Part shown: positions 44,847 through 53,156 of the stretch, piece by piece
Position numbering within the stretch: the stretch's first letter is position 1
How the letters are laid out: the number at the start of each line of letters is the position of its first letter
NCBI RefSeq assembly: GCF_001898575.1
Contig: NZ_MKUD01000044.1
Coordinates: 46,350 to 103,179 of the forward strand
Length of the DNA: 56,830 bases
DNA from: Spirosoma sp. 48-14
GTDB taxonomy: Bacteria > Bacteroidota > Bacteroidia > Cytophagales > Spirosomataceae
Reading direction: 5' to 3'
Program-made: the position numbers and the translations under genes
The notes under the pieces: generated by a model
Told to the model about the DNA's origin: nothing
Database searches by the model: none
What the model saw: only the letters and a program-made list of their open reading frames with translations

Positions 44847-45653
44847 ATGTGGTTTTTTAAATTCTTATTCACCGAAACGGCCCGGCTCCTGCGCTCGGCA
44901 GAAGGTCGTCGGTTACTGTGGCTGGCTATTCAATATGGCGACCGACCGCGTAATCAATCCGGCGATGTAACGTTCGGTCAATACCATTTTCGTGTCCCCG
45001 ATGCGCTGTCGTTCGTCTGGCAGTATCGGGAGATTTTCGTCGATGAATTTTACCGATTTACCCCGTCAACACCCAATCCGGTCATTTTCGATTGTGGCAC
45101 CAACATCGGCACCAGCGTTGCCTATTTCCGCGAGCATTACCCGACAGCCCGCATCGTCGCGTTTGAAGCCGACGAGCAGATCAGCGCTACCCTGCAAGAC
45201 AACCTAAGCCGGAACCAGATTTCGGGCGTGGAAATCATTACGAAGGCTGTCTGGACCAATGAAGAGGGCATCTGGTTTGGTAGCGATCAGGCCGACTCGG
45301 CTTCTATTTTTTCGCAGACAGACCGTAAGCTTGTTCCCTCCGTTCGATTACGAGATTACTTGCTGCGTGAAACCCGAATCGATATGCTCAAAATGGACAT
45401 CGAAGGAGCCGAAACTGCCGTACTGACCGACTGCCATGATGCGCTGGCTCACGTCCAGAATCTGTTCGTTGAATTCCATGCTTACCTTGACCATCCACAA
45501 ACCCTGGCCGACGTGATGAAAGTTCTGGAAAATAGCGGTTTCCGGTATTACATCAACACCAGCCAATATCGCCCGGCCCCGTTGGTCAACCATCGCTACA
45601 AAGGCAACGACAGCATGGACTTACAATTGAATATCTTTGCGTACAGAAACTAG
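44847..45653 (+). CDS. FkbM-family methyltransferase 1
   Basis: A 268-residue SAM-dependent methyltransferase. The N-terminal third is helical and specific, then NPVIFDCGTNIGTSVAYFRE is the SAM-binding motif I of FkbM proteins, with ARIVAFEADEQISATLQDNL as motif post I, and DMLKMDIEGAETAVLTDCHD and LFVEFHAYLDHPQTLADVMK as the conserved C-terminal blocks. Enzymes of this family O-methylate sugars of glycans. It sits in the glycan locus after the flippase, beside a second FkbM gene. The acceptor is unknown. Confidence 0.85.
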   Translation: MWFFKFLFTETARLLRSAEGRRLLWLAIQYGDRPRNQSGDVTFGQYHFRVPDALSFVWQYREIFVDEFYRFTPSTPNPVIFDCGTNIGTSVAYFREHYPTARIVAFEADEQISATLQDNLSRNQISGVEIITKAVWTNEEGIWFGSDQADSASIFSQTDRKLVPSVRLRDYLLRETRIDMLKMDIEGAETAVLTDCHDALAHVQNLFVEFHAYLDHPQTLADVMKVLENSGFRYYINTSQYRPAPLVNHRYKGNDSMDLQLNIFAYRN

Positions 45654-45654
45654 T

Positions 45655-45746
45655 TATTGATGTCATTTAATGGTCGTCGGTAGTCAGTATTTGTAAGCAA
45701 CAAATGACAATCTATGACTACTGATGACAATCAATGACCATTACTT
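45655..45746. repeat. GTCATT/AATGAC-type inverted tandem region
   Basis: Fills the space between the two FkbM genes. Units TGACAATC/GATGACAA on the right match inverted GTCGTCGGTAGTCA-type units on the left at about 16 of 22 positions. It ends just before the next ATG at 45749. The unit differs from the octamer family. Confidence 0.45.
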
Positions 45747-45748
45747 AG

Positions 45749-46705
45749 ATGATCGACAAAATTCTTTCCCGCCCTGAGTTCCAGACTGAACCGCCTGTGC
45801 TGGTGGATATTGGTGCATCGGGGCAGCTACATACACGCTGGAAATCTTTTGCCAAATACGCTATCTGCATTGCCTTCGATGCCGACGACCGGGATTTTGG
45901 CTATGTCGAAAGCGAATCCAGCCATTTTCGGAAACTGTATACATTTAACCACATTGTTACGGAAACCGATACGGAAACCGCCAACTTCCACCTCACGGTT
46001 TCGCCACACTGTTCCAGCTTATTAAAACCCCGGCCCGACTGGATTGAGGAATACGCGTTTGCCCCAAAGTTTGAACCAACCAAAGTTGTTCAGTTGAAAA
46101 CGCGCAGCCTTCGCTCTACCCTGGATAGCCTGACTATTGGCCAGGTCGACTGGTTCAAAACCGACTCGCAGGGAACCGACTTACGGCTGTTTCGTAACCT
46201 GGGCGACGACCGGGCTCGTCGGGTACTGACGGCCGAATTCGAACCCGGTATTGCATCCATTTATGAAGGCGAAGACAAGCTCTACACCGTTTTGCAGTAC
46301 ATGGAAGAAATGGGTAGCCACTGGCTGGCCGAATTACTGCCGAAAGGTTCCCCACGCATCACCCCTGCCCTACTCGACAGTTTTACGAGCCAGCCACTAG
46401 TGAAAAAATTCGTTCTCTTTTCATTGAAAAACAGTGCAGTATGGGGCGAAATGACCTACCTGAATCGTTTTGCCGATGAAGCCACGTTAACGCAACGAAA
46501 TCTGCTCCTGGGTTGGGTATTTGCGACCATCCTCAAACAACACGGATTTGCCTTAATTCTCACTCAGAAAGCAAAAAGCCGTTTCAAAGACCCAATTTTC
46601 GGTGAGATGGAAGCCTACTCCCGTCGGCGGATATGGGGACGGATAGTCGGATTAGGCTTCTGGCCTGAAGTAGTAAAAAAGTTCGATAAACTTCTGGGAC
46701 GGTGA
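45749..46705 (+). CDS. FkbM-like methyltransferase 2
   Basis: A 318-residue protein. PPVLVDIGASGQLHTRWKSF is a diverged SAM-binding motif I and AICIAFDADDRDFGYVESES a motif post I; VDWFKTDSQGTDLRLFRNLG and RRVLTAEFEPGIASIYEGED correspond to the FkbM D-x-x-G and E blocks. The first motif is less standard than in the preceding gene. The C-terminal half (residues about 180-318) is long and basic and may bind the glycan. The next gene's GTG overlaps its stop (GTGA), suggesting co-translation with the GT4 enzyme. Confidence 0.75.
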   Translation: MIDKILSRPEFQTEPPVLVDIGASGQLHTRWKSFAKYAICIAFDADDRDFGYVESESSHFRKLYTFNHIVTETDTETANFHLTVSPHCSSLLKPRPDWIEEYAFAPKFEPTKVVQLKTRSLRSTLDSLTIGQVDWFKTDSQGTDLRLFRNLGDDRARRVLTAEFEPGIASIYEGEDKLYTVLQYMEEMGSHWLAELLPKGSPRITPALLDSFTSQPLVKKFVLFSLKNSAVWGEMTYLNRFADEATLTQRNLLLGWVFATILKQHGFALILTQKAKSRFKDPIFGEMEAYSRRRIWGRIVGLGFWPEVVKKFDKLLGR

Positions 46706-48006
46706 GAGTTACGCACCTGAGCACGTATCATCTGTTTGGAGGAGCGGCCGTAGCCGCCACACGACTTCATCGGGCCTTGCAAAAACAGAGCTGGGGCAAT
46801 GTACCAGTCGAAAGTACTATGCTGGTTGGTACTGCCAATCGGCTTGAAACGCATCGGCCCGAATCAGGTGTACTCTATCTGGCCAACAACTTTCTGGCGG
46901 AACAAACGGCATTCGGGCGATTTGCAGCCGAACGACTATATTTTCTACCTCACGAACGTGACCGCTCCGTTCGGTTTCAATTTTCGCCCGCCAAATTTGG
47001 AGCTGCACTGGATTTTCATCCGGCCATTCAACAGGCCGATGTACTGCACCTGCACTGGATTAATTTTGGTTTTCTATCGCTCAATGGCCTTCAATCGCTT
47101 TTCAATCTGGGCAAACCGATTGTCTGGACGATGCATGATCAGTGGGCATTTACGGGCGGATGTCATTACTCGCGCGGCTGTGAGCATTTTCTAAATTATT
47201 GCCATCGGTGTCCGTACCTGAAAAAGCCATCCGAAAACGATTTATCACACCGGGTATTTAGCCAAAAGAAAACCATCTTTGGTAAGGCTCGTATCCATTT
47301 TACCCCACCCAGTCATTGGCTGACTACTGAAGCGCAACGGAGTGCGCTCCTGCATGAATTTCCATTTTCGGTGATTCCATACGCCATCGACCAAACCATT
47401 TTTAAGCCTATTGATCGAGCCGAAGCCAACGCTCATCTCGAATTACCAACTACAGATCAGCCACGGTTGCTATTTGGCAGTGCTAATGTGACCGATGTGC
47501 GAAAGGGATTCAGGTATTTTGCCGAAGCGTTAACACTGCTTCATCAGCAACACCCCGATGTAACCCCCGAAATTCTGATATTTGGAAAAGGACGTTCGTA
47601 CTTGTTTGATGAACTCCCCTACCCAATTCGGCATCTGGGCGTGTTGACTTCAGCAGAAGACATTGTAGCAGCCTACAATGCGGCCGATGCGATGGTTGTC
47701 CCTTCATTGGAAGATAATCTACCCAATACGGTTATCGAAGCCATGGCCTGTGGAACACCCGTCGTGGGGTTCCGAACGGGTGGCATTCCCGAAATGATTG
47801 ATCATCACCACAATGGCTATCTGGCCGACGTCGGTTCAGCCCAGCAACTTGCCGATGGGCTAGCTTTTGTACTGGAACATAGTTCGCCCGAAGTCCTTCG
47901 TCAGAACGCACGCCAATCCGCCGAAAATCGTTTCTCCGAAGACGTTGTAGCGAAGCAACATATAGAATTATATCAGACGTTAATGAGTGAAAGAGCGAAA
48001 GAGTGA
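46702..48006 (+). CDS. GT4-family glycosyltransferase
   Basis: A 434-residue GT-B glycosyltransferase starting at GTG 46702, where it overlaps the upstream stop. The N-terminal domain has THLSTYHLFGGAAVAATRLH and a Trp/His-rich acceptor region (HWINFGFLSLN); the C-terminal domain has FGSANVTDVRKGFRYFAEAL, ADAMVVPSLEDNLPNTVIEA and GTPVVGFRTGGIPEMIDHHH, the E-x7-E-type donor motif of GT4. A Cys-rich insert (GGCHYSRGCEHFLNYCHRCPY) could bind a metal ion. The C-terminal SERAKE and the stop are written by the octamer repeat of element C. Confidence 0.88.
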   Translation: MRVTHLSTYHLFGGAAVAATRLHRALQKQSWGNVPVESTMLVGTANRLETHRPESGVLYLANNFLAEQTAFGRFAAERLYFLPHERDRSVRFQFSPAKFGAALDFHPAIQQADVLHLHWINFGFLSLNGLQSLFNLGKPIVWTMHDQWAFTGGCHYSRGCEHFLNYCHRCPYLKKPSENDLSHRVFSQKKTIFGKARIHFTPPSHWLTTEAQRSALLHEFPFSVIPYAIDQTIFKPIDRAEANAHLELPTTDQPRLLFGSANVTDVRKGFRYFAEALTLLHQQHPDVTPEILIFGKGRSYLFDELPYPIRHLGVLTSAEDIVAAYNAADAMVVPSLEDNLPNTVIEAMACGTPVVGFRTGGIPEMIDHHHNGYLADVGSAQQLADGLAFVLEHSSPEVLRQNARQSAENRFSEDVVAKQHIELYQTLMSERAKE

Positions 48007-48069
48007 AAGAGCGAAATGCCATCCGGCAGCATTTCACTCTTTCACTCTTTCGCTCTTTCGCTCTTTCAA
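47985..48069. repeat. octamer snap-back element C (GT4 to GT2)
   Basis: Left arm 47985-48015, right arm 48032-48069, built of GAAAGAGT/C octamers. The GT4 stop (48004-48006) is inside the left arm; the GT2 ATG at 48073 comes 3 nt after the right arm. The loop equals the loop of element B in reverse orientation. Confidence 0.9.
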
Positions 48070-48072
48070 ACT

Positions 48073-48831
48073 ATGCCATCCGTTTCCATCATCACCATTA
48101 CCTACAATGCCGAGCGGTTTCTGGAGCGCACGATACAGAGCGTGCTAGCTCAACAGGCGACCGATTTTGAATACCTTGTAATTGATGGTGCCTCAACAGA
48201 TGGAACACGGACTATTATTGAGCGCTACGAGCAGGGTATCACCCAATGGATTTCGGAACCTGATCAAGGCCTTTACGACGCTATGAACAAAGGGCTTCAT
48301 CGGGCAAAAGGCGAATACGTTTGGTTTATGAATGCGGGCGATGAACTGTACGATTCCCAAACGCTGCCGAATCTGTTAAGCCGAATCAAGGCGACCCAAG
48401 CGGATGTGTATTATAGCGATGCGCTTTTTGTTCAGGACGATGGCGGTCGTAGTTCTGGAACGGCTATTGGCTTACGAAGTCAGGTAACTCCGCATACACT
48501 CCCGCAGCACATAACCTGGCAGGATATGCAGATGGGCATGAAAATTTGCCATCAGGCTTTTGTGGCCCGACGAGCCATTGCGCCTGATTATCCGGTTGAT
48601 AATCTAAGCGCCGATCTGGATTGGGAAATTCGTTGCCTGAAGGCGGCCCAAAAAATTGAGTTTCTTCCTTTTGTTCTTTGTAAGTATCTAATGGGTGGCC
48701 TATCGGTTCAGCAGCATCGGCGCTCACTAATTGACCGATTCCGGGTGCTAGTCACTCATTTTGGCTGGCTAAAAACGATATGTAACCATATTCAGATTTT
48801 TATACGTGCCCGACACTTTCAACAGCAATGA
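48073..48831 (+). CDS. GT2-family glycosyltransferase
   Basis: A 252-residue GT-A enzyme from the ATG at 48073. An upstream ATG at 48016 lies in the repeat loop and would translate the hairpin, so it is rejected. The family start is MPSVSIITITYNAERFLERT, the DXD-like region is EYLVIDGASTDGTRTIIERY with EYVWFMNAGDELYD later, and NLSADLDWEIRCLKAAQKIE follows. WcaA/WfgS-like enzymes of this pattern extend surface oligosaccharides. It is the last clear gene of the glycan locus. Confidence 0.86.
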   Translation: MPSVSIITITYNAERFLERTIQSVLAQQATDFEYLVIDGASTDGTRTIIERYEQGITQWISEPDQGLYDAMNKGLHRAKGEYVWFMNAGDELYDSQTLPNLLSRIKATQADVYYSDALFVQDDGGRSSGTAIGLRSQVTPHTLPQHITWQDMQMGMKICHQAFVARRAIAPDYPVDNLSADLDWEIRCLKAAQKIEFLPFVLCKYLMGGLSVQQHRRSLIDRFRVLVTHFGWLKTICNHIQIFIRARHFQQQ

Positions 48832-48898
48832 CTAACTGTATTTAAGTGAATTGCAGACAAAATCTATCGTGAAAATTGAGTAACCTAGCTGATCTGAA

Positions 48899-49075
48899 AT
48901 GCTTTCTCTGGCAAAAAACGTATTTAACTATTTTGTAAAATTTAGCTGGAAACAATGGGATTATTACCAGTTTAATGCCTTTAGATTGCGAAATGCGGAT
49001 AAATTTGCGGGGTTTATTTCAGTACCCTACCAACCTTTTTGTGAAATTCCGTTAAAAAATTGTTCTAACCTATGA
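48899..49075 (+). other. 58-codon open frame overlapping pfkA start, possible gene remnant
   Basis: An A+T-rich frame from ATG 48899 to TGA 49073-49075, overlapping the pfkA ATG by 3 bases (ATGA). It would encode a polar, aromatic-rich peptide (FNYFVKFSWKQWDYYQFNAF). Nothing in it is recognisable. It may be a real small gene, the N-terminal stub of a lost glycan gene, or chance. It contains the candidate pfkA promoter box, which argues against a normal coding role. Confidence 0.25.
49000..49007 (+). promoter_or_regulatory. candidate -7 box of pfkA
   Basis: TAAATTTG matches TAnnTTTG and would start transcription near 49014, 58 nt before the pfkA ATG. No TTG is found at the usual distance upstream. 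Confidence 0.4.
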
Positions 49076-50046
49076 AACGAATAGCTGTTTTTACCTCGGG
49101 TGGCGATGCGCCGGGTATGAACGCCTGCATCCGGGCCGTGGTCCGGGGGGCGGTCTATCACGGAATCGAAGTATTCGGTATCCGCCGAGGGTACAGCGGT
49201 ATGATAAATGGCGATATCTTTCAGATGACATCTCATTCGGTGAGTAACATCGTGCAACGCGGTGGTACCATTCTGAAATCAGCCCGCAGTAAAGAATTTA
49301 TGACGCCCGAAGGCCGTGCCAAGGCTTACGACCAGATTAAAAAGTTTGGTATTGAGGGCTTAGTCGCCATTGGCGGTAACGGTACGTTCACAGGCGCAAC
49401 TCTTTTCTTCGATGAATATGGCATTCCAACCGTTGGCGCACCCGGAACCATCGATAATGACCTTTACGGTACCGACTACACAATTGGTTTCGATACGGCC
49501 GTAAACACCGCCCTGGAAGCTATCGACAAAATTCGGGATACAGCCGATTCACACGACCGGATTTTCCTCATCGAAGTAATGGGCCGCGACTCTGGGTATA
49601 TAGCTATTCAGTCGGGTATTGCTGGTGGAGCCGAAATGGTGATGGTGCCCGAAGTGCTGACGCCAATTTCGGAGGTGGTTGAAGCCCTAAAATCGGGTTG
49701 GAGTCGCCAGAAATCGTCGTCCATCGTTGTCATTGCTGAAGGCGAAGAAGCTGGTAATGCGACCGAGATTGCCGAAAAAATCCGTCAGCAGGTCGCTTCT
49801 GACATCGACATGCGCGTAACCACATTAGGCCATATTCAGCGCGGGGGGATTCCAACAGCCTACGACCGTATTCTGGCCAGCCGTTTAGGCCTGGGGGCTT
49901 TGGAAGGACTTATGAATGGCGAGAAAAACGTCATGGCTGGAATTGTCAATAACGAGTTGGTTTATACACCTTTCCGTGATACCATCCGTCTGCCTAAGCC
50001 TATCAATGAAGACTTGTTGAGAATGGTGAAGATTTTAAGTGTTTAA
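49072..50046 (+). CDS. pfkA: 6-phosphofructokinase
   Basis: A 324-residue ATP-dependent phosphofructokinase that makes fructose 1,6-bisphosphate in glycolysis. ATP and substrate motifs are clear: FTSGGDAPGMNACIRAVVRG, GTIDNDLYGTDYTIGFDTAV with the catalytic Asp, IFLIEVMGRDSGYIAIQSGI and LGHIQRGGIPTAYDRILASR. The Gly in IGGNGTFTGA near residue 104 is the usual sign of ATP, not pyrophosphate, as donor. Length equals the bacterial group I enzymes. A 15-bp hairpin follows the gene. Confidence 0.95.
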   Translation: MKRIAVFTSGGDAPGMNACIRAVVRGAVYHGIEVFGIRRGYSGMINGDIFQMTSHSVSNIVQRGGTILKSARSKEFMTPEGRAKAYDQIKKFGIEGLVAIGGNGTFTGATLFFDEYGIPTVGAPGTIDNDLYGTDYTIGFDTAVNTALEAIDKIRDTADSHDRIFLIEVMGRDSGYIAIQSGIAGGAEMVMVPEVLTPISEVVEALKSGWSRQKSSSIVVIAEGEEAGNATEIAEKIRQQVASDIDMRVTTLGHIQRGGIPTAYDRILASRLGLGALEGLMNGEKNVMAGIVNNELVYTPFRDTIRLPKPINEDLLRMVKILSV

Positions 50047-50060
50047 CCAGCCTTGATAGA

Positions 50061-50100
50061 TGCCTGGTTGAAGGGCTGTAAATATCCCTTCAACCAGGCA
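50061..50100. terminator. 15-bp stem-loop after pfkA
   Basis: A perfect 15-bp stem (50061-50075 and 50086-50100) with a 10-nt loop, but no U run follows. It is probably a 3'-end-stabilising hairpin or weak terminator. Confidence 0.55.
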
Positions 50101-50197
50101 ATCCTTACCCTGAAAATAGCTTTAATCAGCCTTTTATAAGGCCCTGGTTTTCAATTGAGTCTATTCTCAATGACTTGAACCAGCAACGATTGAAGGC

Positions 50198-50500
50198 CTA
50201 GTTATCTATTTTTTTCGCTTCTCCGCTAATAGCCCGTCCGGTTGCTTTAGTCGCCTTGGTAACCGCACGACCAGTTGCTTTCGCCCCTTTGGCAACAGCT
50301 TTCCCAGTGGCTCGGCCAGCCGTACCAACAGCGTGCGCTCCATCGGCAACCCCATTTTCGACTTTATCACCAACGCGTTTTACATCTTCTCTGGTTTTTT
50401 CTTTACGAGCTGCACGCGTAGCCGCTGGGTCGTCCTGAGCCAATGCCCCCGTTGTTAAGGCTGCACAAAGGGCAATCGATAAAAGCATTTTCGTTTTCAT
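50198..50500 (-). CDS. small exported Lys/Ala/Gly-rich protein
   Basis: A 100-residue protein from the ATG at 50500, where MKTKMLLSIALCAALTTGAL is a clear signal peptide ending at AQD. The mature part is basic and of low complexity: an amphipathic stretch (DPAATRAARKEKTREDVKRV), then short repeats of the form G-K/R-A-V-x-K-A/G-x-K-A-T. The pattern resembles LEA-like or histone-H1-like extended polypeptides, but no family is identified. It is alone, and the region between it and ydcF-like is A+T-rich. Function is unknown. Confidence 0.6.
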   Translation of the reverse strand: MKTKMLLSIALCAALTTGALAQDDPAATRAARKEKTREDVKRVGDKVENGVADGAHAVGTAGRATGKAVAKGAKATGRAVTKATKATGRAISGEAKKIDN

Positions 50501-50681
50501 AACGTTTTTTGTGTGATGGTAAAGGAGCCTTGCTCCAACTATGTTAAATACTGTCACAAATAACCGCTTCTCCGGCAATTTGTTTTTTTGGAGCTACACA
50601 TGATAGCATCTTCCCTTCACAATTACGCTTCGGCTGGCTCCAATCTTGAACTGCATCTTAGCTTTAGGATTGCCTCAATTA

Positions 50682-51494
50682 TCAAATGTAGCCCGCTACC
50701 CAATAGGCCACATAACCTACCAATTCACGGGTTAGGTAATAGGCATTGAAGAACTCTTCTTCGTGTGGCAACAGCCAGTCGCCCGGCGCAAACGATCGTT
50801 TATTGCTCAGAAAACAGGCAGGGAACGGTGTAACTAGCACACCCTCCTTCTGAAAACAGGCCACAGCCCGACGCATATGCCAGGCCGATGTAATTAATAC
50901 ACACTGATTCTGCTGAAAACGCTGGCGGAGCAGTTGAGCCGTAAAAACCGCATTTTCGTGGGTATTACGGGATTTTGTTTCCAGTATAATATCGTCGGGC
51001 CGAACACCGCCAATGGTCAGAAACCGAGCCGTCATTTGACCTTCGTCGTTTACGCTGGTGGATCGAAAAGGTATAGCCGCAACTCCTCCACTAATCAGAA
51101 TCTTCTGTACAGCCCCTACTTTATACAAAAATAAAGCCTGTGCTGCCCGGTCGGCTTCCCGCCAGAGCAGGAATTGAATTGTATGCGCAGAATCAGTCTT
51201 GGCATCTGGAATCTCTTTCCGACCATTTGTCATTCCACCAGTCAGTACAACGGCCACCCGCGTTGTCGAATCCGTAGAGGCAGTTGGCACTTTTTGAATC
51301 GGATATTCCCACCATAACGCCAGTTCGTTCGTCAGAAAGGGGTTTCCAAATATCCAGAATATTCCCAAAGCTACACCTACCAATCGACGGCGGAGCTGCG
51401 ATTTTTTTGTAAAAAACGCCCATATTAAGGCCAATACGAGCCAACCGGCAGGGGTTAATACAAAAGATATGGTTTTAGAAAAGAAATAAAACAT
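50682..51494 (-). CDS. YdcF/SanA-family (DUF218) protein
   Basis: A 270-residue membrane-anchored protein. Helices at the N-terminus (FVLTPAGWLVLALIWAFFT; LVGVALGIFWIFGNPFL) are followed by the DUF218 domain with RVAVVLTGGMTNGR, the conserved RADRAAQALFLYKVGAVQKI and ILISGGV, LETKSRNTHENAVFTAQLLR and VLITSAWHMRRAVACFQKEG. Members (YdcF, SanA, ElyC) act in envelope integrity, with an ill-defined biochemical role. The start codon at 51494 is the only ATG near the first helix. It is divergent from the TlpA-like gene. Confidence 0.85.
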   Translation of the reverse strand: MFYFFSKTISFVLTPAGWLVLALIWAFFTKKSQLRRRLVGVALGIFWIFGNPFLTNELALWWEYPIQKVPTASTDSTTRVAVVLTGGMTNGRKEIPDAKTDSAHTIQFLLWREADRAAQALFLYKVGAVQKILISGGVAAIPFRSTSVNDEGQMTARFLTIGGVRPDDIILETKSRNTHENAVFTAQLLRQRFQQNQCVLITSAWHMRRAVACFQKEGVLVTPFPACFLSNKRSFAPGDWLLPHEEEFFNAYYLTRELVGYVAYWVAGYI

Positions 51495-51616
51495 AGACTA
51501 CGAAAGGTATGGCAAGCGTTTTGTATAGGTTGAAGTCGGTTGAAAGTCTTCGGTTTATGGTAACTCAACAGCCAGTCCTACACTGAAACCATCAATGGCA
51601 TACCGAATTCTTGCCG

Positions 51617-51624
51617 TAAATTTG
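51617..51624 (+). promoter_or_regulatory. -7 box of the TlpA-like gene
   Basis: TAAATTTG matches TAnnTTTG, with a predicted start near 51631 and a leader of about 29 nt. No TTG is seen at the -33 distance. Confidence 0.5.
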
Positions 51625-51659
51625 TCTTTATTCATTTGCGAAGATACGCACCCATTTTT

Positions 51660-53156
51660 ATGAAAAACCCTCTCCTGACCGCGCTGCTTGCCCTATTTCT
51701 GCTTCCGGCGGCATGGGCTCAGTCAACCACCGATACGCCTACCGACGGCTTTAAAATTACGGGGCATATCAAAGGATTAAAAGATACGACCTGCATTCTG
51801 GCCCACTATTTCGGAGCTACGCAGTACATTCCAAAAGATACAGCCCGCGTCGACGCTGCCGGGAATATGACCTTTGAAGGCAAAAAGAGTCTGCCTCAGG
51901 GTTTATATATGGTGGTGATTCCGACAAAAAATCCATACATCCAGTTTTTGATTACTGCCGACCAGGAGTTTTCGTTCGACACCGACACGGCTGGTGTTGC
52001 GAAAAACATGAAGATAGCGGGCTCGAAAGAAAATGAACTCTTTTATGGCTACCAGCAGAAAATGGGGCAGCTCTCCGAGGAAGCGCAGGTACTGAACCTT
52101 CAGAAAAAAATAAAGAACGATGCGGTTTCAGTAGCGCTGCTCAACAAGCAAATGGTCGATCTTCAAAAACAGGCAGCCGATTACCGAACGCAGTTTTTAA
52201 AAGATAACACGGGTACGTTTGCCGTTAAATTATTTAATGCAACTGCTGAACCCGACGTACCTACGGCCCCGAAGGCAGCCAACGGTCGGCCCGATTCAAC
52301 CTGGGTATTTAATTATTTCAAACGCCATTTCTGGGACAATTTCGATTTTTCGGATGAACGCTTTGTCAGAACGCCGTTTCTGCAACAAAAAATCGAGCGG
52401 TACATCAAAGAGTTAACCGTTCAGGTGCCCGATTCGCTCATTAAAGAAGCTGACTTCCTGGTCAATAAGGCAATCACTGGAAAAAACACCGAAGTAAAAT
52501 ACTACACCATCTACTATATCACTAAAGAATACGAACAGCCTAAAGTGATGGGTACAGATGGCCTTTTTGTGCACATGTTCGAGAAATACTATGCCACCGG
52601 GGTTATGACCGTTTCGGATTCATCGACGCTGAAGTCGATAGGCGAACGAGTAGCCACATTGAAGCCAAACCTCGTTGGTAAAACGCTTGTTCCACCCGTC
52701 ATGAGTGATACCCTTCGGCGGCCTATTAACTTCTCGACCCTGAAATCTGATTACACCGTAGTGTTCTTCTATTCGCCCACCTGCGGCCACTGTCGCGAAA
52801 GTGCGCCCAAGGTTCAGAAACTGGCCGATACCTACAAAGGGAAAGGTGTCGACGTAGTGGCCATTGCCATTGACCAAAGTCCTGAAGACTGGAAGAAGTT
52901 CATCAAGGAGTTCAAACTCGGCAATGCCATCAATGGCTATGATTTTACTTACCGAACGGATTATCGCCATCAATACGACGTTTGGACAACGCCAACGATT
53001 TACATACTCGACAAAAACAAGAAAATTATTGCCCGTAAACTTCCTGTCGAGCAAATGGAAGATTTTATTCAGTTCCACAAACGCCAGCAGGCCGCTCAGG
53101 CAGCTAAAAGCCCTGTAGCAGCACCCGCTAATGCGAAGGCGAGTGTGAAGAAATAG
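51660..53156 (+). CDS. TlpA-like thioredoxin with DUF4369 domain
   Basis: A 498-residue exported protein. The signal peptide (MKNPLLTALLALFLLPAAWA) is followed by a DUF4369 domain (FKITGHIKGLKDTTCILAHY ... NMTFEGKKSLPQGLYMVVIP), a DUF5106-like helical middle (LRQKIERYIKELTVQVP region) and a C-terminal thioredoxin fold with active site TVVFFYSPTCGHCRESAPKV (C-x-x-C) and the cis-Pro strand VWTTPTIYILDKNKKIIA. This is the common Bacteroidota architecture for periplasmic disulfide and redox folding factors. It was assigned the ATG at 51660, because the preceding in-frame residues add no signal. The G of the stop codon is the first base of the next hairpin. Confidence 0.85.
   Translation: MKNPLLTALLALFLLPAAWAQSTTDTPTDGFKITGHIKGLKDTTCILAHYFGATQYIPKDTARVDAAGNMTFEGKKSLPQGLYMVVIPTKNPYIQFLITADQEFSFDTDTAGVAKNMKIAGSKENELFYGYQQKMGQLSEEAQVLNLQKKIKNDAVSVALLNKQMVDLQKQAADYRTQFLKDNTGTFAVKLFNATAEPDVPTAPKAANGRPDSTWVFNYFKRHFWDNFDFSDERFVRTPFLQQKIERYIKELTVQVPDSLIKEADFLVNKAITGKNTEVKYYTIYYITKEYEQPKVMGTDGLFVHMFEKYYATGVMTVSDSSTLKSIGERVATLKPNLVGKTLVPPVMSDTLRRPINFSTLKSDYTVVFFYSPTCGHCRESAPKVQKLADTYKGKGVDVVAIAIDQSPEDWKKFIKEFKLGNAINGYDFTYRTDYRHQYDVWTTPTIYILDKNKKIIARKLPVEQMEDFIQFHKRQQAAQAAKSPVAAPANAKASVKK

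Noticed and set aside
43161..48069. Octamer arrays considered as CRISPR repeats.
   Set aside because: Units are 8 bases with no unique spacers, the halves are inverted to each other, and no cas genes are present.
48016..48072. Upstream ATG of the GT2 gene at 48016.
   Set aside because: It would translate the loop and right arm of a repeat hairpin; the family start MPSVSIITITYN is at 48073.
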